A DNA stretch of 64,000 bases from Catenulispora sp. MAP5-51 (GTDB lineage: Bacteria; Actinomycetota; Actinomycetes; Streptomycetales; Catenulisporaceae): contig NZ_JBGCCH010000012.1 of the NCBI RefSeq assembly GCF_041261205.1, forward strand, positions 1 to 64,000, in the 5' to 3' direction. The notes under the pieces were generated by a model. The model was not told where the DNA came from. It ran no database searches and saw only the letters and a program-made list of their open reading frames with translations. Position numbers and translations under genes: made by a program. This document shows positions 8,213-16,030 of this stretch, in pieces; positions within the stretch are counted from its first letter, which is position 1, and each line of letters starts with the position of its first letter.

Positions 8213-8587
8213 TCAGATCTCGATGCTCTCGGCCACCACCCGCATCTGGTGCCGGGCCAGCGCCAGGTTCCCGCGGGTCCGGTCGATCGCCAGGTAGAGG
8301 AACAGGCCCGAGCCGCTCCGAGAGGTCAGAGGCCTGATTATGTGGTACTGGCGGCCGAGGGTGATGAGGATGTCCTCGATGGTGTCGTTCATCTTGAGCA
8401 TCTCCATCGTGCGCATCTTGGCCCGCACCACCTCGGTGTTGCCGGCGGCCGCGACGGTCAGATCGAGCTCCTTGGACACGCTGATCTCGCCGAGGGACAT
8501 GCCGCTGCCGTAGTCGACCAGCGCGGCGCCGATCGCCCCCTCGGTGCGCATGGCTTCCTTCAGCGCGACGTCAATGGTCATCGACAT
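8213..8587 (-). CDS. Roadblock/LC7-like small regulatory protein
   Basis: 124 residues, predicted soluble alpha/beta protein of the roadblock/LC7-like type found near actinobacterial GTPase systems: alternating strands (GAALVDYGSGMSLG, LFLYLAIDRTRGNLALARHQ) and helices. ATG 8587 follows AAGGAG with six-base spacing. It is transcribed away from the conservon starting at 9043 and shares the 455-base intergenic region with it. Family knowledge suggests it could dock to or compete for the conservon GTPase or roadblock protein; no catalytic residues are expected. The family call rests on fold-like pattern rather than a strong motif. Confidence 0.65.
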   Translation of the reverse strand: MSMTIDVALKEAMRTEGAIGAALVDYGSGMSLGEISVSKELDLTVAAAGNTEVVRAKMRTMEMLKMNDTIEDILITLGRQYHIIRPLTSRSGSGLFLYLAIDRTRGNLALARHQMRVVAESIEI

Positions 8588-9042
8588 GGAGTACTCCTTC
8601 TTCGCTGGGGACTGATTCGCCGCGCGGGCTGAGGGCCTGCGAGCGGGGACCGGGGCGGCAGCCTCATCGCTCCTTTTCCGTGCTGGCACGCTTCACCACC
8701 TCCATCGGCGGACCGCCGGACGCGAACCGGGCGGTCTCGGCGTCCACGCGGCGGCGGGACACCTTCACGGGCCACGACCCTGGCACGGACACCGGACGCC
8801 GGCGGCGTTCGAACAACAGAGTCCCCAAGGAGTCCCCTTCCACCGAAAAGGCCTCAGACCGGTCGGCGGCGGCACAACGCGTAGGCCTGCGACAACGCGC
8901 CGTAGGCGGACTCAGAGCCGGAAGTCACCCAAAGTAGTCGTCCAAACACCTGCGGGATCTTCGTGGTCTGCGATAGGGGTATGCGCTGTGACTCGTCGGG
9001 TGCGTTGGGTGACTGACGAGTGGGGCGGAGGATTCGATACTG
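8588..9042. other. Divergent control region of roadblock gene and conservon
   Basis: 455 bases between divergent starts. It must contain the promoters of both units. Some short imperfect inverted repeats exist, but no known operator, ECF promoter pair or riboswitch was recognised. GGAGG at 9027-9031 serves the conservon's first gene. Confidence 0.4.
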
Positions 9043-10371
9043 GTGGTGGGGACGGCGATGGGCACGGCGCTCGCCTTGTGCGGCGCCATGGCCGGCTGGG
9101 GTGTCACGGTACTGATCACACGGCGGCGCGTCGCGCTGCTGCGCGTGCGCTGTACGGACGCCGAGGCCGAGAACACACGCTGGCGTCAGGCGCACAGCGG
9201 CCGCGCCCGCGAGCCGGCCGAGGACCCGGCCGCGCGCGGCGACAGCGAGCCGGGGCCGGCGGCCGGCGCCGGACCGGACTTCGCCGAGCGCGCCTTCGCG
9301 AACATCGGCCGCCGGGTCCAGGCCATCGTGCACAAGCAGCTCGGAGACGTCAGCGAGATGCAGGAGCGGCACGGCGGCAGTCCGGCCGTGTTCGCCGACC
9401 TGATGCGCCTGGACCACGCGACGGCCTTGATAGGCCGGTTCGCCGACTCCCTGGTGGTGCTGGCCGGCGAGCGCCCGGGCCGCCAGTGGTCCGAGCCGGT
9501 GCCGTTGTTCAGCGTGCTGCGCGGGGCGATGTCCAGGATCGTCGACTACCGGCGGGTGGAGCTCGCCGAGACGCCGAACGTGGAGCTGGCCGGGTCGGCG
9601 GTGGAGGCGGTGGTGCACGCTCTGGCCGAACTGCTCGACAACGCGACCCGGTATTCGCCTCCTGATTCGCCGGTGACGCTCACGGCGCGCCGGACCTCCG
9701 GCGGGCTGGTGATCGAGGTCGTGGACGCCGGGGTGGGGCTGGCCCCACAGGCGGCCGAACACGTCGCCCGCGTGCTCGCCGATCCCGGTGGGCCCGGGCT
9801 GGACCTCGCCGACGTGGCAGGCTCCCCGCGGCTGGGTCTGGCGGTGATAGGGCGGCTCGCGCACACGGTCGGGTTCCAAGCCACCGTGCGGCCGGCGGCG
9901 GCCGGCGGGGTGCGGGCGCAGCTGTTCCTGCCTGCGGAACTCGTGCTCACGGGGGCCACCGCGACTCCGGTCGTGCCCCGCGTTCCGGCGCAGACCGGAC
10001 GTGCGCAGGCGGAGGACGCGCGGGCGTCCGACGAGCCGGGAACGCGGGCGAACGGTACGGCCGACGGACGGCCCGGCGGGCTGCCGCAGCGGCGGAGGCG
10101 GCCGCCGACGGCGCCGCCGACCGTGGCGCGGGCGGTTCGGGCGCCGGGGCTGGGTTCGGGTTCGGGTCTGGATCCGAATACAGGCGCGGTTGCGAATACA
10201 GGTGCGGGTGCGGGTGCGACCGACCGCGGCCCCTTCGACGCGAAATCCGGGCCCGGGCAGTGGCTGGACGCCTTCCGCGGCGACATCGACGAGACCGACG
10301 ACACCGGCACCCACATCCACACCCATACCGACACCGACACCGACGACCGAGAGCGAGGTGCGGCGTCGTGA
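9043..10371 (+). CDS. cvnA: Conservon sensor-like histidine kinase (CvnA type)
   Basis: 442-residue membrane-associated kinase-like protein. One N-terminal transmembrane helix (about residues 6-26) replaces the large extracellular sensor seen in many CvnA proteins. The dimerisation region carries LDHATALIGR with a candidate phospho-acceptor His, and the HATPase domain has N-box ELLDNATRYSPP and G-box VVDAGVGLAP. A disordered Gly/Ala/Thr/Asp-rich C-terminal tail of about 120 residues includes alternating TH and TD pairs. GTG 9043 is taken from GGAGG 11 bases upstream; GTG 9046 or ATG 9058 are possible. The gene overlaps the next by GTGA. Conservons are heterotrimeric-G-protein-like systems controlling development and metabolism in Streptomyces. 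Confidence 0.9.
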   Translation: MVGTAMGTALALCGAMAGWGVTVLITRRRVALLRVRCTDAEAENTRWRQAHSGRAREPAEDPAARGDSEPGPAAGAGPDFAERAFANIGRRVQAIVHKQLGDVSEMQERHGGSPAVFADLMRLDHATALIGRFADSLVVLAGERPGRQWSEPVPLFSVLRGAMSRIVDYRRVELAETPNVELAGSAVEAVVHALAELLDNATRYSPPDSPVTLTARRTSGGLVIEVVDAGVGLAPQAAEHVARVLADPGGPGLDLADVAGSPRLGLAVIGRLAHTVGFQATVRPAAAGGVRAQLFLPAELVLTGATATPVVPRVPAQTGRAQAEDARASDEPGTRANGTADGRPGGLPQRRRRPPTAPPTVARAVRAPGLGSGSGLDPNTGAVANTGAGAGATDRGPFDAKSGPGQWLDAFRGDIDETDDTGTHIHTHTDTDTDDRERGAAS

Positions 10372-10769
10372 TCCGGCCGCAGATGCAGATGGACTGGCTG
10401 CTCCAGGGGCTGGTGGACGGCGTTCCGGGGGCCCGCCACGCGCTGGTGCTCACCGCGGACGGGATGCGGCTGGCGCACTACGCGGTCGAGGAGGACGTGG
10501 CCGACCGCCTGGCCGCGATCTGCGCGGGCCTGCAGAGCCTGTCGTCGGCGGTGGCGGAGATGTTCCCGGGTGGGGACCAGCGCACGCGGATGATCGTCAT
10601 CGAGGTCGGCGGCGGGTTCTTCTACGTGATGGCCGCCGGCGAGGGAGCGTTCGTGGCCGTGGTGGCCGACGAGGGTGTGGACGCGGGGCTCATGGGCCGG
10701 CAGCTGCGCGATCTGGTGGTGCGGATCGGGGAGCATCTGGCGAGCCCGGCGCGCCGGGAGTGCCGGTGA
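10368..10769 (+). CDS. cvnB: Conservon roadblock/LC7 protein (CvnB type)
   Basis: 133-residue roadblock/LC7 domain protein; signature features are DGVPGARHALVLTADGM at the start and the central VIEVGGGFFYVMAAGEG strands. Family members bind the conservon GTPase and modulate its nucleotide state. GTG 10368 overlaps the upstream stop (GTGA), giving tight translational coupling; ATG 10383 is an alternative start. It lies second in a four-gene operon in the canonical A-B-C-D order. Confidence 0.92.
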   Translation: MIRPQMQMDWLLQGLVDGVPGARHALVLTADGMRLAHYAVEEDVADRLAAICAGLQSLSSAVAEMFPGGDQRTRMIVIEVGGGFFYVMAAGEGAFVAVVADEGVDAGLMGRQLRDLVVRIGEHLASPARRECR

Positions 10770-10773
10770 TCTG

Positions 10774-11292
10774 GTGAGCACCGGATCGCCGCCGCCGCGG
10801 ACGTCGTGGCTGGGTTCCGACCCGGCGCAGCCGCCGCCGCAATCGCCGCCGTCACCACCGCCCCGGCCCCGGCATGCCGCCGCCGACCCGGGTCCGCCGG
10901 TCGCGCCCGTTCCCCGCCGGGGCGAGGCCGCGAACCCCGAACCCGTAGCGGCCCCGCCAGCCGCACGGCGCAACACGCTGGAGCGCGTCTACGTCATCAC
11001 CGGCGGACGCTCCGCCCCGGCCGCCGACCTGGACCTGGTCACGCTGATCGTGGCGGCCGACGCCGCACCTCCCGGGCTGGCGCCGGAGCAGGCCACGATC
11101 ATGCGGCTGTGCCGCCGTCCGCTGTCGGTCGCGGAGGTGTCGGCCCATGTGCGGCTGCCGTTCAGCGCGACCGCGATCCTCGTCGCGGACCTGCTGACGG
11201 CCGGTCTGCTCGTCCAGCGCCGGCCGATCCGGGCCGCCGGCGTCGATCCCGAGTTGCTCCAGAAGGTGATCAATGGTCTCCGGCGCCTCTGA
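10774..11292 (+). CDS. cvnC: Conservon DUF742 protein (CvnC type)
   Basis: 172 residues. A Pro-rich N-terminal 55 residues precede the DUF742 winged-helix-like domain: VYVITGGRSAPAADLDLVTL, CRRPLSVAEVSAHVRLP and the closing LLQKVINGLRRL. GTG 10774 is the only in-frame start near the previous stop; the longer frame from 10675 is a shadow of the roadblock gene. The product is a conserved conservon component thought to bridge kinase and GTPase modules. Its 3' end overlaps the GTPase gene by 20 bases. Confidence 0.92.
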   Translation: MSTGSPPPRTSWLGSDPAQPPPQSPPSPPPRPRHAAADPGPPVAPVPRRGEAANPEPVAAPPAARRNTLERVYVITGGRSAPAADLDLVTLIVAADAAPPGLAPEQATIMRLCRRPLSVAEVSAHVRLPFSATAILVADLLTAGLLVQRRPIRAAGVDPELLQKVINGLRRL

Positions 11293-11911
11293 CCGCGCCC
11301 TCGCCGCCGACTCCCCCGAACCGCCGGGCGCCGCCGACTCCCCCGGCGCGCCCGGCCTGCCGGCGACCACCTCGGTCGCCTTGAAGATCGCGGTGGTCGG
11401 CCCGCTGGGCGTGGGCAAGACCACCTTCGTCACCTCGGTGAGCGACATCTCGCCGCTGACCACCGAGGAGCCGATGTCGGGCCCGGTGCCGGACGGCACG
11501 CCGGCGACGAAGACCACGACCACCGTCGCCATGGACTTCGGCCGCATCAGCATCGACGAGCACGTGGTCCTCTACCTGTTCGGCACGCCGGGCCAGGAGC
11601 GTTTCTGGTTCCTGTGGGACGGCCTGGTGGAAGGGGCGCTGGGCGCGATCGTGCTCGTCGACGTCCGGCGCCTGGAGGAGAGCTTCGACGTCCTGGAACG
11701 CCTGGAGGACCGCGGCGTCCCGTTCGTCGTCGCGGCGAACTGCTTCCCCGAGGCGCCGGTCTACCCGGTGGAGGAGCTGCGCGCGGCGATGGACCTGTCG
11801 GGCTGGGTGCCCGTCATCCTGTGCGACGCGCGCGAACGCTCCTCCTGCCGGGATGTCCTGCTCGACCTGAGCACCTACCTGTTGGAGCTGGTGCCGAACA
11901 CGATGCGGTAG
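11273..11911 (+). CDS. cvnD: Conservon small GTPase (CvnD type)
   Basis: 212-residue Ras-like ATP/GTP-binding protein. An Ala/Pro-rich leader of about 35 residues precedes Walker A GPLGVGKTT, the switch region TTTTVAMDFG, switch II FGTPGQERFWFLWDG and a base-specificity region around VAANCF; the canonical NKxD is absent, as is usual in the conservon/MglA-like group. It cycles between nucleotide states under control of the roadblock and DUF742 partners. The start overlaps the DUF742 gene by 20 bases. The 3' end overlaps the convergent thaumatin-like gene by 37 bases, so read-through in either direction would be antisense. Confidence 0.92.
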   Translation: MVSGASDRALAADSPEPPGAADSPGAPGLPATTSVALKIAVVGPLGVGKTTFVTSVSDISPLTTEEPMSGPVPDGTPATKTTTTVAMDFGRISIDEHVVLYLFGTPGQERFWFLWDGLVEGALGAIVLVDVRRLEESFDVLERLEDRGVPFVVAANCFPEAPVYPVEELRAAMDLSGWVPVILCDARERSSCRDVLLDLSTYLLELVPNTMR

Positions 11912-12939
11912 TCGCAGTCGCCCTTGCAGGACATGGTCGCCGAGTCGTCGAAGGCGTACGAGTAGGCGTAGGGCTCAGCGTCCTTGTACACCAGCTTGGC
12001 GTAGTCGACGGGCCACTTCGCCGGATCGCAGTTCTGGCGGCCGGACCACGAGCCGGTGCAGCAGTAGGCGTCGGTGCCGAACGCCGCGCACGGGGTCGTG
12101 CACGCCACGACCTGCCCGGCCGCCTTCACCTGCATGGGGCCCGGGCACACGATCGGCTTGGTGCACGCGCCCTGATAACAGCCGTCCTGGGAGACCGGGT
12201 CCGGTCCGACGCGGTGGCTGGTGTTGATGTACATCGGCAGATTCGAGCCGTCGACCAGGCTCACGTCATAGAAGTCCAGACCGTCGAAGGAGTCCAGGGT
12301 CAGCTCGGCGAGGGTGGCCGGCGGGGGCGCGGTGCCGCGGCACTGGAACACGCCGCCGCAGTCGCCGCTCAGACAGTGGCCGGTGCCGGAGGCGGAGAAG
12401 GAGCAGCCGGTACGGCCCCAGACCCGGCCGCCCCAGCCCTGCGGGACCGCGAACGTGACGCTCTGGCCCGGGTCGAGGCGCCAGCCGGTCTGCGGGATCG
12501 GGTGCTGGGCGTTCGGGTTCGTCGCGGCCCAGATGGTCTGGGTGTCGGCGTTCACGATGGTGATCAGGTGCGAGCCGGCGGGGCGGGCGACGGATCCGGA
12601 GCTGGACGTGGTGGTGGAGGTGGAGGTGCTGTTCGAGGCGCTGTGCGTCGGCGAGCTTGAGCGCGCCGAAGAGGATGGCGCCGAGGATGGCGCCGAGGAT
12701 GCCGAGGTCGCCGACGAGGAGGAGCCCGGTGGGCTTTGGGCCGCGGACGTCGATGGGGGAACCGATCCCGATGTGCTCTGCGCCGCACCCGACTTCGAGG
12801 CCTGAATACCGCCGCTTTGGCCCGTTCCGAATCCGGCGAGCCACAGGACGAGCGCGAGCGCCGCCACGCCGACCAGTCCGCCCGCCACGATCGGCCGGCG
12901 GCTTCGGGTTCCGCCGCCCCGGTGTCCGTGCCCGCTCAT
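11875..12939 (-). CDS. Membrane-tethered thaumatin-like protein 1
   Basis: 354 residues. A single transmembrane segment at about 17-38 lacks an evident signal-peptidase site, then a Ser/Thr/Ala-rich stalk (about 40-120) and a thaumatin-like domain (about 123-354). Diagnostic blocks are QTIWAAT, GGRVWGRTGC, GHCLSGDC and FYDVSLVDGSNLPMYI, all close to plant PR-5 proteins. The domain has 14 Cys (plant forms commonly have 16; the pair linking the two termini is missing). Thaumatin-like proteins bind or weakly cleave beta-1,3-glucans and many are antifungal. ATG 12939 follows GGGGAG and overlaps the upstream stop as ATGA. It is the last gene of the three-gene operon headed by the sigma-GH128 fusion. 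Confidence 0.88.
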   Translation of the reverse strand: MSGHGHRGGGTRSRRPIVAGGLVGVAALALVLWLAGFGTGQSGGIQASKSGAAQSTSGSVPPSTSAAQSPPGSSSSATSASSAPSSAPSSSARSSSPTHSASNSTSTSTTTSSSGSVARPAGSHLITIVNADTQTIWAATNPNAQHPIPQTGWRLDPGQSVTFAVPQGWGGRVWGRTGCSFSASGTGHCLSGDCGGVFQCRGTAPPPATLAELTLDSFDGLDFYDVSLVDGSNLPMYINTSHRVGPDPVSQDGCYQGACTKPIVCPGPMQVKAAGQVVACTTPCAAFGTDAYCCTGSWSGRQNCDPAKWPVDYAKLVYKDAEPYAYSYAFDDSATMSCKGDCDYRIVFGTSSNR

Positions 12940-13976
12940 GGGCTCACTCCCCACGTAATCCGATAGCTGCACTCCCCCGTGCATGTCAGAACACTGGTGG
13001 CGTCGTCGTCCACGTAGGAGTACGCGAACGGCTCGGCCTTCTTGAACACCGCCGCGGAGTCGACCGGCCACTTGGTCGGGTCGCACGCGGCGCGGCTCGA
13101 CCACTGGCCGAGGCAGCACATCTGGTCGCCGCCCAGGGCCAGGCACGAGCTCTTGCACGCGGTGACCGCGCCGCCGCGCACCACTTGGAGCACCGTCGGG
13201 CACGAGGCGCTGGCGTCGCGGGTGCAACCGGCCTTGGTGCAGCCGTCCGGACTCATCGGGTCCGGGGCGCGGCCGCCGGACTGGTTGACGTACATCGGCA
13301 GGTTGTTGCCCTCGACGAGGCTGACGTCGTAGAAGTCCATGCCCTGCCAGGCGTTGAGGTTGAACTCGGCCAGCGTGGAGGGGAACTCGCCCCAGGTGCT
13401 GCCGCACTGGAACTTGCCCTGGCAGTCCCCGGACAGGCAGTGGCCGGTGCCGGCGGCGTTGAACGTGCAGCCGGCGCGCGCCCAGACGCGGACGTCCCAG
13501 TGGTCGGGGATGCTGATGGTGATGCTGGCGCCCGGGTTCAGGACCCAGCCGGTCGCGGCGACGGGGTGCTTGGGGTCGGCGGCGACGGCGGGCCAAATGG
13601 TCTGGGAGAGCTTGTTGACCATGGTGAGGGTTCGGGGGCCGGCGGTGGTGGTGCCCGCGCCAGTGCCGGTGCTGGTGCCGGTCCCAGGTGGCGCGGCGGT
13701 GGTCGAGGAAGCAGATGTACCGGCTTTCGGCGCGCTGGTCGGCGATGCGGTGGTTAGTGGCGTGGCCAATGGCGATCGCGACGGCGACGAGCTCGACTGC
13801 TGTGGCGTGGACGGCGATGCGCCGGGCTGTGACGTGTTCGACGCGGCCACGGTCGAGACTGCCGGTCCGGCCGACGGAACCGCGGTCCCGCTGGAACAGG
13901 CGGCGGCCGCGACCGCGCAGACCACCGCGGCGCTCAGCGCCAGCAGCCACCGCATCGGTATCTCAGGATGCTTCAT
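12936..13976 (-). CDS. Thaumatin-like lipoprotein 2
   Basis: 346 residues. A lipoprotein signal peptide with lipobox VAAAAC (Cys27) is followed by a Ser/Thr/Pro-rich stalk (28-113) and a thaumatin-like domain (116-346) with TIWPAVA, GHCLSGDC, FYDVSLVEGNNLPMYV and 14 Cys. It is clearly a paralogue of the downstream protein but with a different anchor: lipid here, a helix there. The gene overlaps the preceding sigma-GH128 gene by 14 bases and the next by 4, so the three are translationally linked. Role inferred from family: binding fungal or plant beta-1,3-glucan at the cell surface. Confidence 0.9.
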   Translation of the reverse strand: MKHPEIPMRWLLALSAAVVCAVAAAACSSGTAVPSAGPAVSTVAASNTSQPGASPSTPQQSSSSPSRSPLATPLTTASPTSAPKAGTSASSTTAAPPGTGTSTGTGAGTTTAGPRTLTMVNKLSQTIWPAVAADPKHPVAATGWVLNPGASITISIPDHWDVRVWARAGCTFNAAGTGHCLSGDCQGKFQCGSTWGEFPSTLAEFNLNAWQGMDFYDVSLVEGNNLPMYVNQSGGRAPDPMSPDGCTKAGCTRDASASCPTVLQVVRGGAVTACKSSCLALGGDQMCCLGQWSSRAACDPTKWPVDSAAVFKKAEPFAYSYVDDDATSVLTCTGECSYRITWGVSP

Positions 13977-15900
13977 ACGCCACCCCCATGGGTGTCGGCG
14001 AGCCGTTCTGGAACAGCGCGGTTCCCGTCTGGGCGCCGGAGGCCGCCAGGCCGAACCACGCGTACCGCTCGACGTAGGGCAGTGAATCGAGCATCGCCGC
14101 GGAGGCGGTCACGAAGGCGGCCTGCTGGTTCGGGGCCGGATACTGCGTGCCGCCGGAGAAGGAGATGAGCGCGTACTCGGTGACCCAGATCGGCAGGTGG
14201 TAGCGGTCGTGGATGGCTTGGAGGTACGACCGCAGCTGATCGACCGCGGGGCCGGTCCGGAAGTCGGAGCCGTACCAGTGCACGGTGATGAAGTCGACGC
14301 GGTAGCCGCGCGCCGCCGCGCCGGCCATGAAGCGGTCGAGCCAGCCGCCGGGCGTGGCCGCGCCGGCGGCGACCGCCGGGCTGCCCAGCCGCAGGCCGGT
14401 GGCCTGGAGCCCGGGCCACAGGTCCAGGGCCTGCTCGACGGTCATGTTGGACTGCGAGCCCATGTCGGGCTCGTTGAAGCCCAGCAGGGTGGAGCCCTGG
14501 GAGCGCGCGGTGGCCAGGGTCGCGGCATCGGCGTTCTTCGCGCCCCAGATCATCGGGACGAACTCCGGGCCCGCCTTGCCGAGCTGGTCGATGCGGCTCG
14601 GCGACCAGTCGTAGTACCAGGAGGCCTTGGAGGCGGTCAGCGCGGTGTCGAGGGCGGGGGCGCCCCAGGCGGCGACGCCCTTTTTCGGCCCTGAACGGGC
14701 AGTGGGGGATGCCGGCGGCTTCGGGGCCGGGTGGGAGCTGGAGGTGGCCGGCGATGGGGTCGGCTTCGGGCTCGGGCTGGAAGACGGGCTCGGCGAGGGG
14801 GCGGCTGCGGGGGCCGCGCTGGGGGATGTGGTGGTCGTGGCGGCGATCGAGGTGGGTGCCGGGACGGCGCCGGATGTCGAGGAGCCGGCCCACACAGCGG
14901 TCGCCGCGACCCCGACCGCGCTGGCCGTCACCACCGCGGCGATCACCGCCGGGGCTTTGGCGGGTAAGAAGCCGAGAAGCTTGCCGGAGCCGTGGCCGAG
15001 CGCCGACGACCCCGTCGAGCCATGAGCGCCGCCCGCCGAACCGCCGGCATGCCCGTGCCCCTGCCCGAGCCCCATCGCCCCCGGCCCGCCGGCCGCCGTC
15101 GCCGCCTTGAACACGGCAGCGGCCAGCGCCGTCGGCACCACCGCCAGCGGCAGTCCGGCCAGCAGCTTCTCCACCGGCACCAGGTCCCGGGAGGGCGCGT
15201 CGCAGATCTCGCAGTCCCGCGTGTGGCCCACGAAGCGCTTGCGCCACAAGGCGTTGCGGTGTCCATCCCATCTGCTCGTCAGGTCCGACAGGCCCCGGCA
15301 GCGCTCCGGCGCGCGCAGCGCCCGCACGACCACGCGGGTCGCCGACAGCTGCTGCTTCAGGCGCTGGATGCGCACGGCGGCCTGGTTCTGCGGCACGCCC
15401 AGGGCCTCGGCCAGTTCGGCGCGGTCCAGGCGGCCGTGTTCGGTCAGCCACCACAGGCCCAGCAACTCGCGGTTGCCGTCGTCCAGCCAGCCCGCGGCCT
15501 CGGCGACCTCGCGGCGCTGGCCGGTCAGGTCGAGCCTGAGCGCGCTCAGGTCGGCGAAGTCGGCGGCGGGGTCGGGGACGGCCGCGGCCTCGTCCAGTGG
15601 CATGGTGCGCTCCTGCACGGCGCGGTGCGCGCGCTGGTGGTCGTGGACCTGCCGGATCGCGACGGCGACCAGCCAGGACCGGAAGGCCGCGGGGTCGCGG
15701 ACGTCGCCCAGGCCGCGGACGGCGCGGACCATCGTCTCCTGGACCGCGTCGTCGACGTCGGCGTGCGCCCGCAGCGCGAAGCCGATGATGTTGTAGACCA
15801 GCGGCAGTGCTTCGGCGAGCAGGTCGCGCAGCGCGTTCTGGTCTCCGCGCTGCGCCGCCCGCACGGTGGCGGCGTCGAATCCGCCCCGCGGTGCTCTCAT
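13963..15900 (-). CDS. Fusion: ECF sigma factor - ZAS-like motif - transmembrane helix - GH128 glucanase-type domain
   Basis: 645 residues in one frame. Residues 1-195 are an ECF sigma factor: region 2 (LVYNIIGFALRAHADVDDAV, FRSWLVAVAIRQVHDHQR) and region 4 (ELAEALGVPQNQAAVRIQRL). Residues 201-233 hold Cys201 and H226-x3-C230-x2-C233, the spacing of zinc anti-sigma domains. A transmembrane helix spans about 317-338, then a Pro/Ser/Thr linker to about 405. Residues 408-640 match the GH128 (Asl1-like) TIM barrel with both expected catalytic glutamates, E477 in LGFNEPD and E575 in IWVTEYA. Topology therefore puts sigma inside and the glucanase outside. It heads an operon with two thaumatin-like genes. 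Family knowledge: GH128 acts on beta-1,3-glucan, and sigma factors with extracytoplasmic C-terminal extensions exist in Actinobacteria. Confidence 0.9.
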   Translation of the reverse strand: MRAPRGGFDAATVRAAQRGDQNALRDLLAEALPLVYNIIGFALRAHADVDDAVQETMVRAVRGLGDVRDPAAFRSWLVAVAIRQVHDHQRAHRAVQERTMPLDEAAAVPDPAADFADLSALRLDLTGQRREVAEAAGWLDDGNRELLGLWWLTEHGRLDRAELAEALGVPQNQAAVRIQRLKQQLSATRVVVRALRAPERCRGLSDLTSRWDGHRNALWRKRFVGHTRDCEICDAPSRDLVPVEKLLAGLPLAVVPTALAAAVFKAATAAGGPGAMGLGQGHGHAGGSAGGAHGSTGSSALGHGSGKLLGFLPAKAPAVIAAVVTASAVGVAATAVWAGSSTSGAVPAPTSIAATTTTSPSAAPAAAPSPSPSSSPSPKPTPSPATSSSHPAPKPPASPTARSGPKKGVAAWGAPALDTALTASKASWYYDWSPSRIDQLGKAGPEFVPMIWGAKNADAATLATARSQGSTLLGFNEPDMGSQSNMTVEQALDLWPGLQATGLRLGSPAVAAGAATPGGWLDRFMAGAAARGYRVDFITVHWYGSDFRTGPAVDQLRSYLQAIHDRYHLPIWVTEYALISFSGGTQYPAPNQQAAFVTASAAMLDSLPYVERYAWFGLAASGAQTGTALFQNGSPTPMGVAYEAS

Positions 15901-15987
15901 GCCGGGCCGTCCTCTGTATCGTCTGAATCGTCCTCGGGCGATGCGCCCGACGGTGATGGTTGTGCGATGACCATATAGAGGAGACCG

Positions 15988-16004
15988 TGCGGGTCAGACC
16001 CGCA
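15988..16004. promoter_or_regulatory. Perfect 17-bp palindrome upstream of the sigma-GH128 gene
   Basis: TGCGGGTCAGACCCGCA is an exact inverted repeat (8+1+8) 88-104 bases upstream of the fusion start and just downstream of the Rieske stop at 16031. It could be an operator for the fusion operon or a terminator for the ECF-Rieske unit; the lack of a following T-run on the minus strand slightly favours an operator. The rest of the 130-base gap shows no recognised ECF promoter. Confidence 0.5.
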
Positions 16005-16030
16005 TAACACGAATTTTGAACGCGCTTGGC

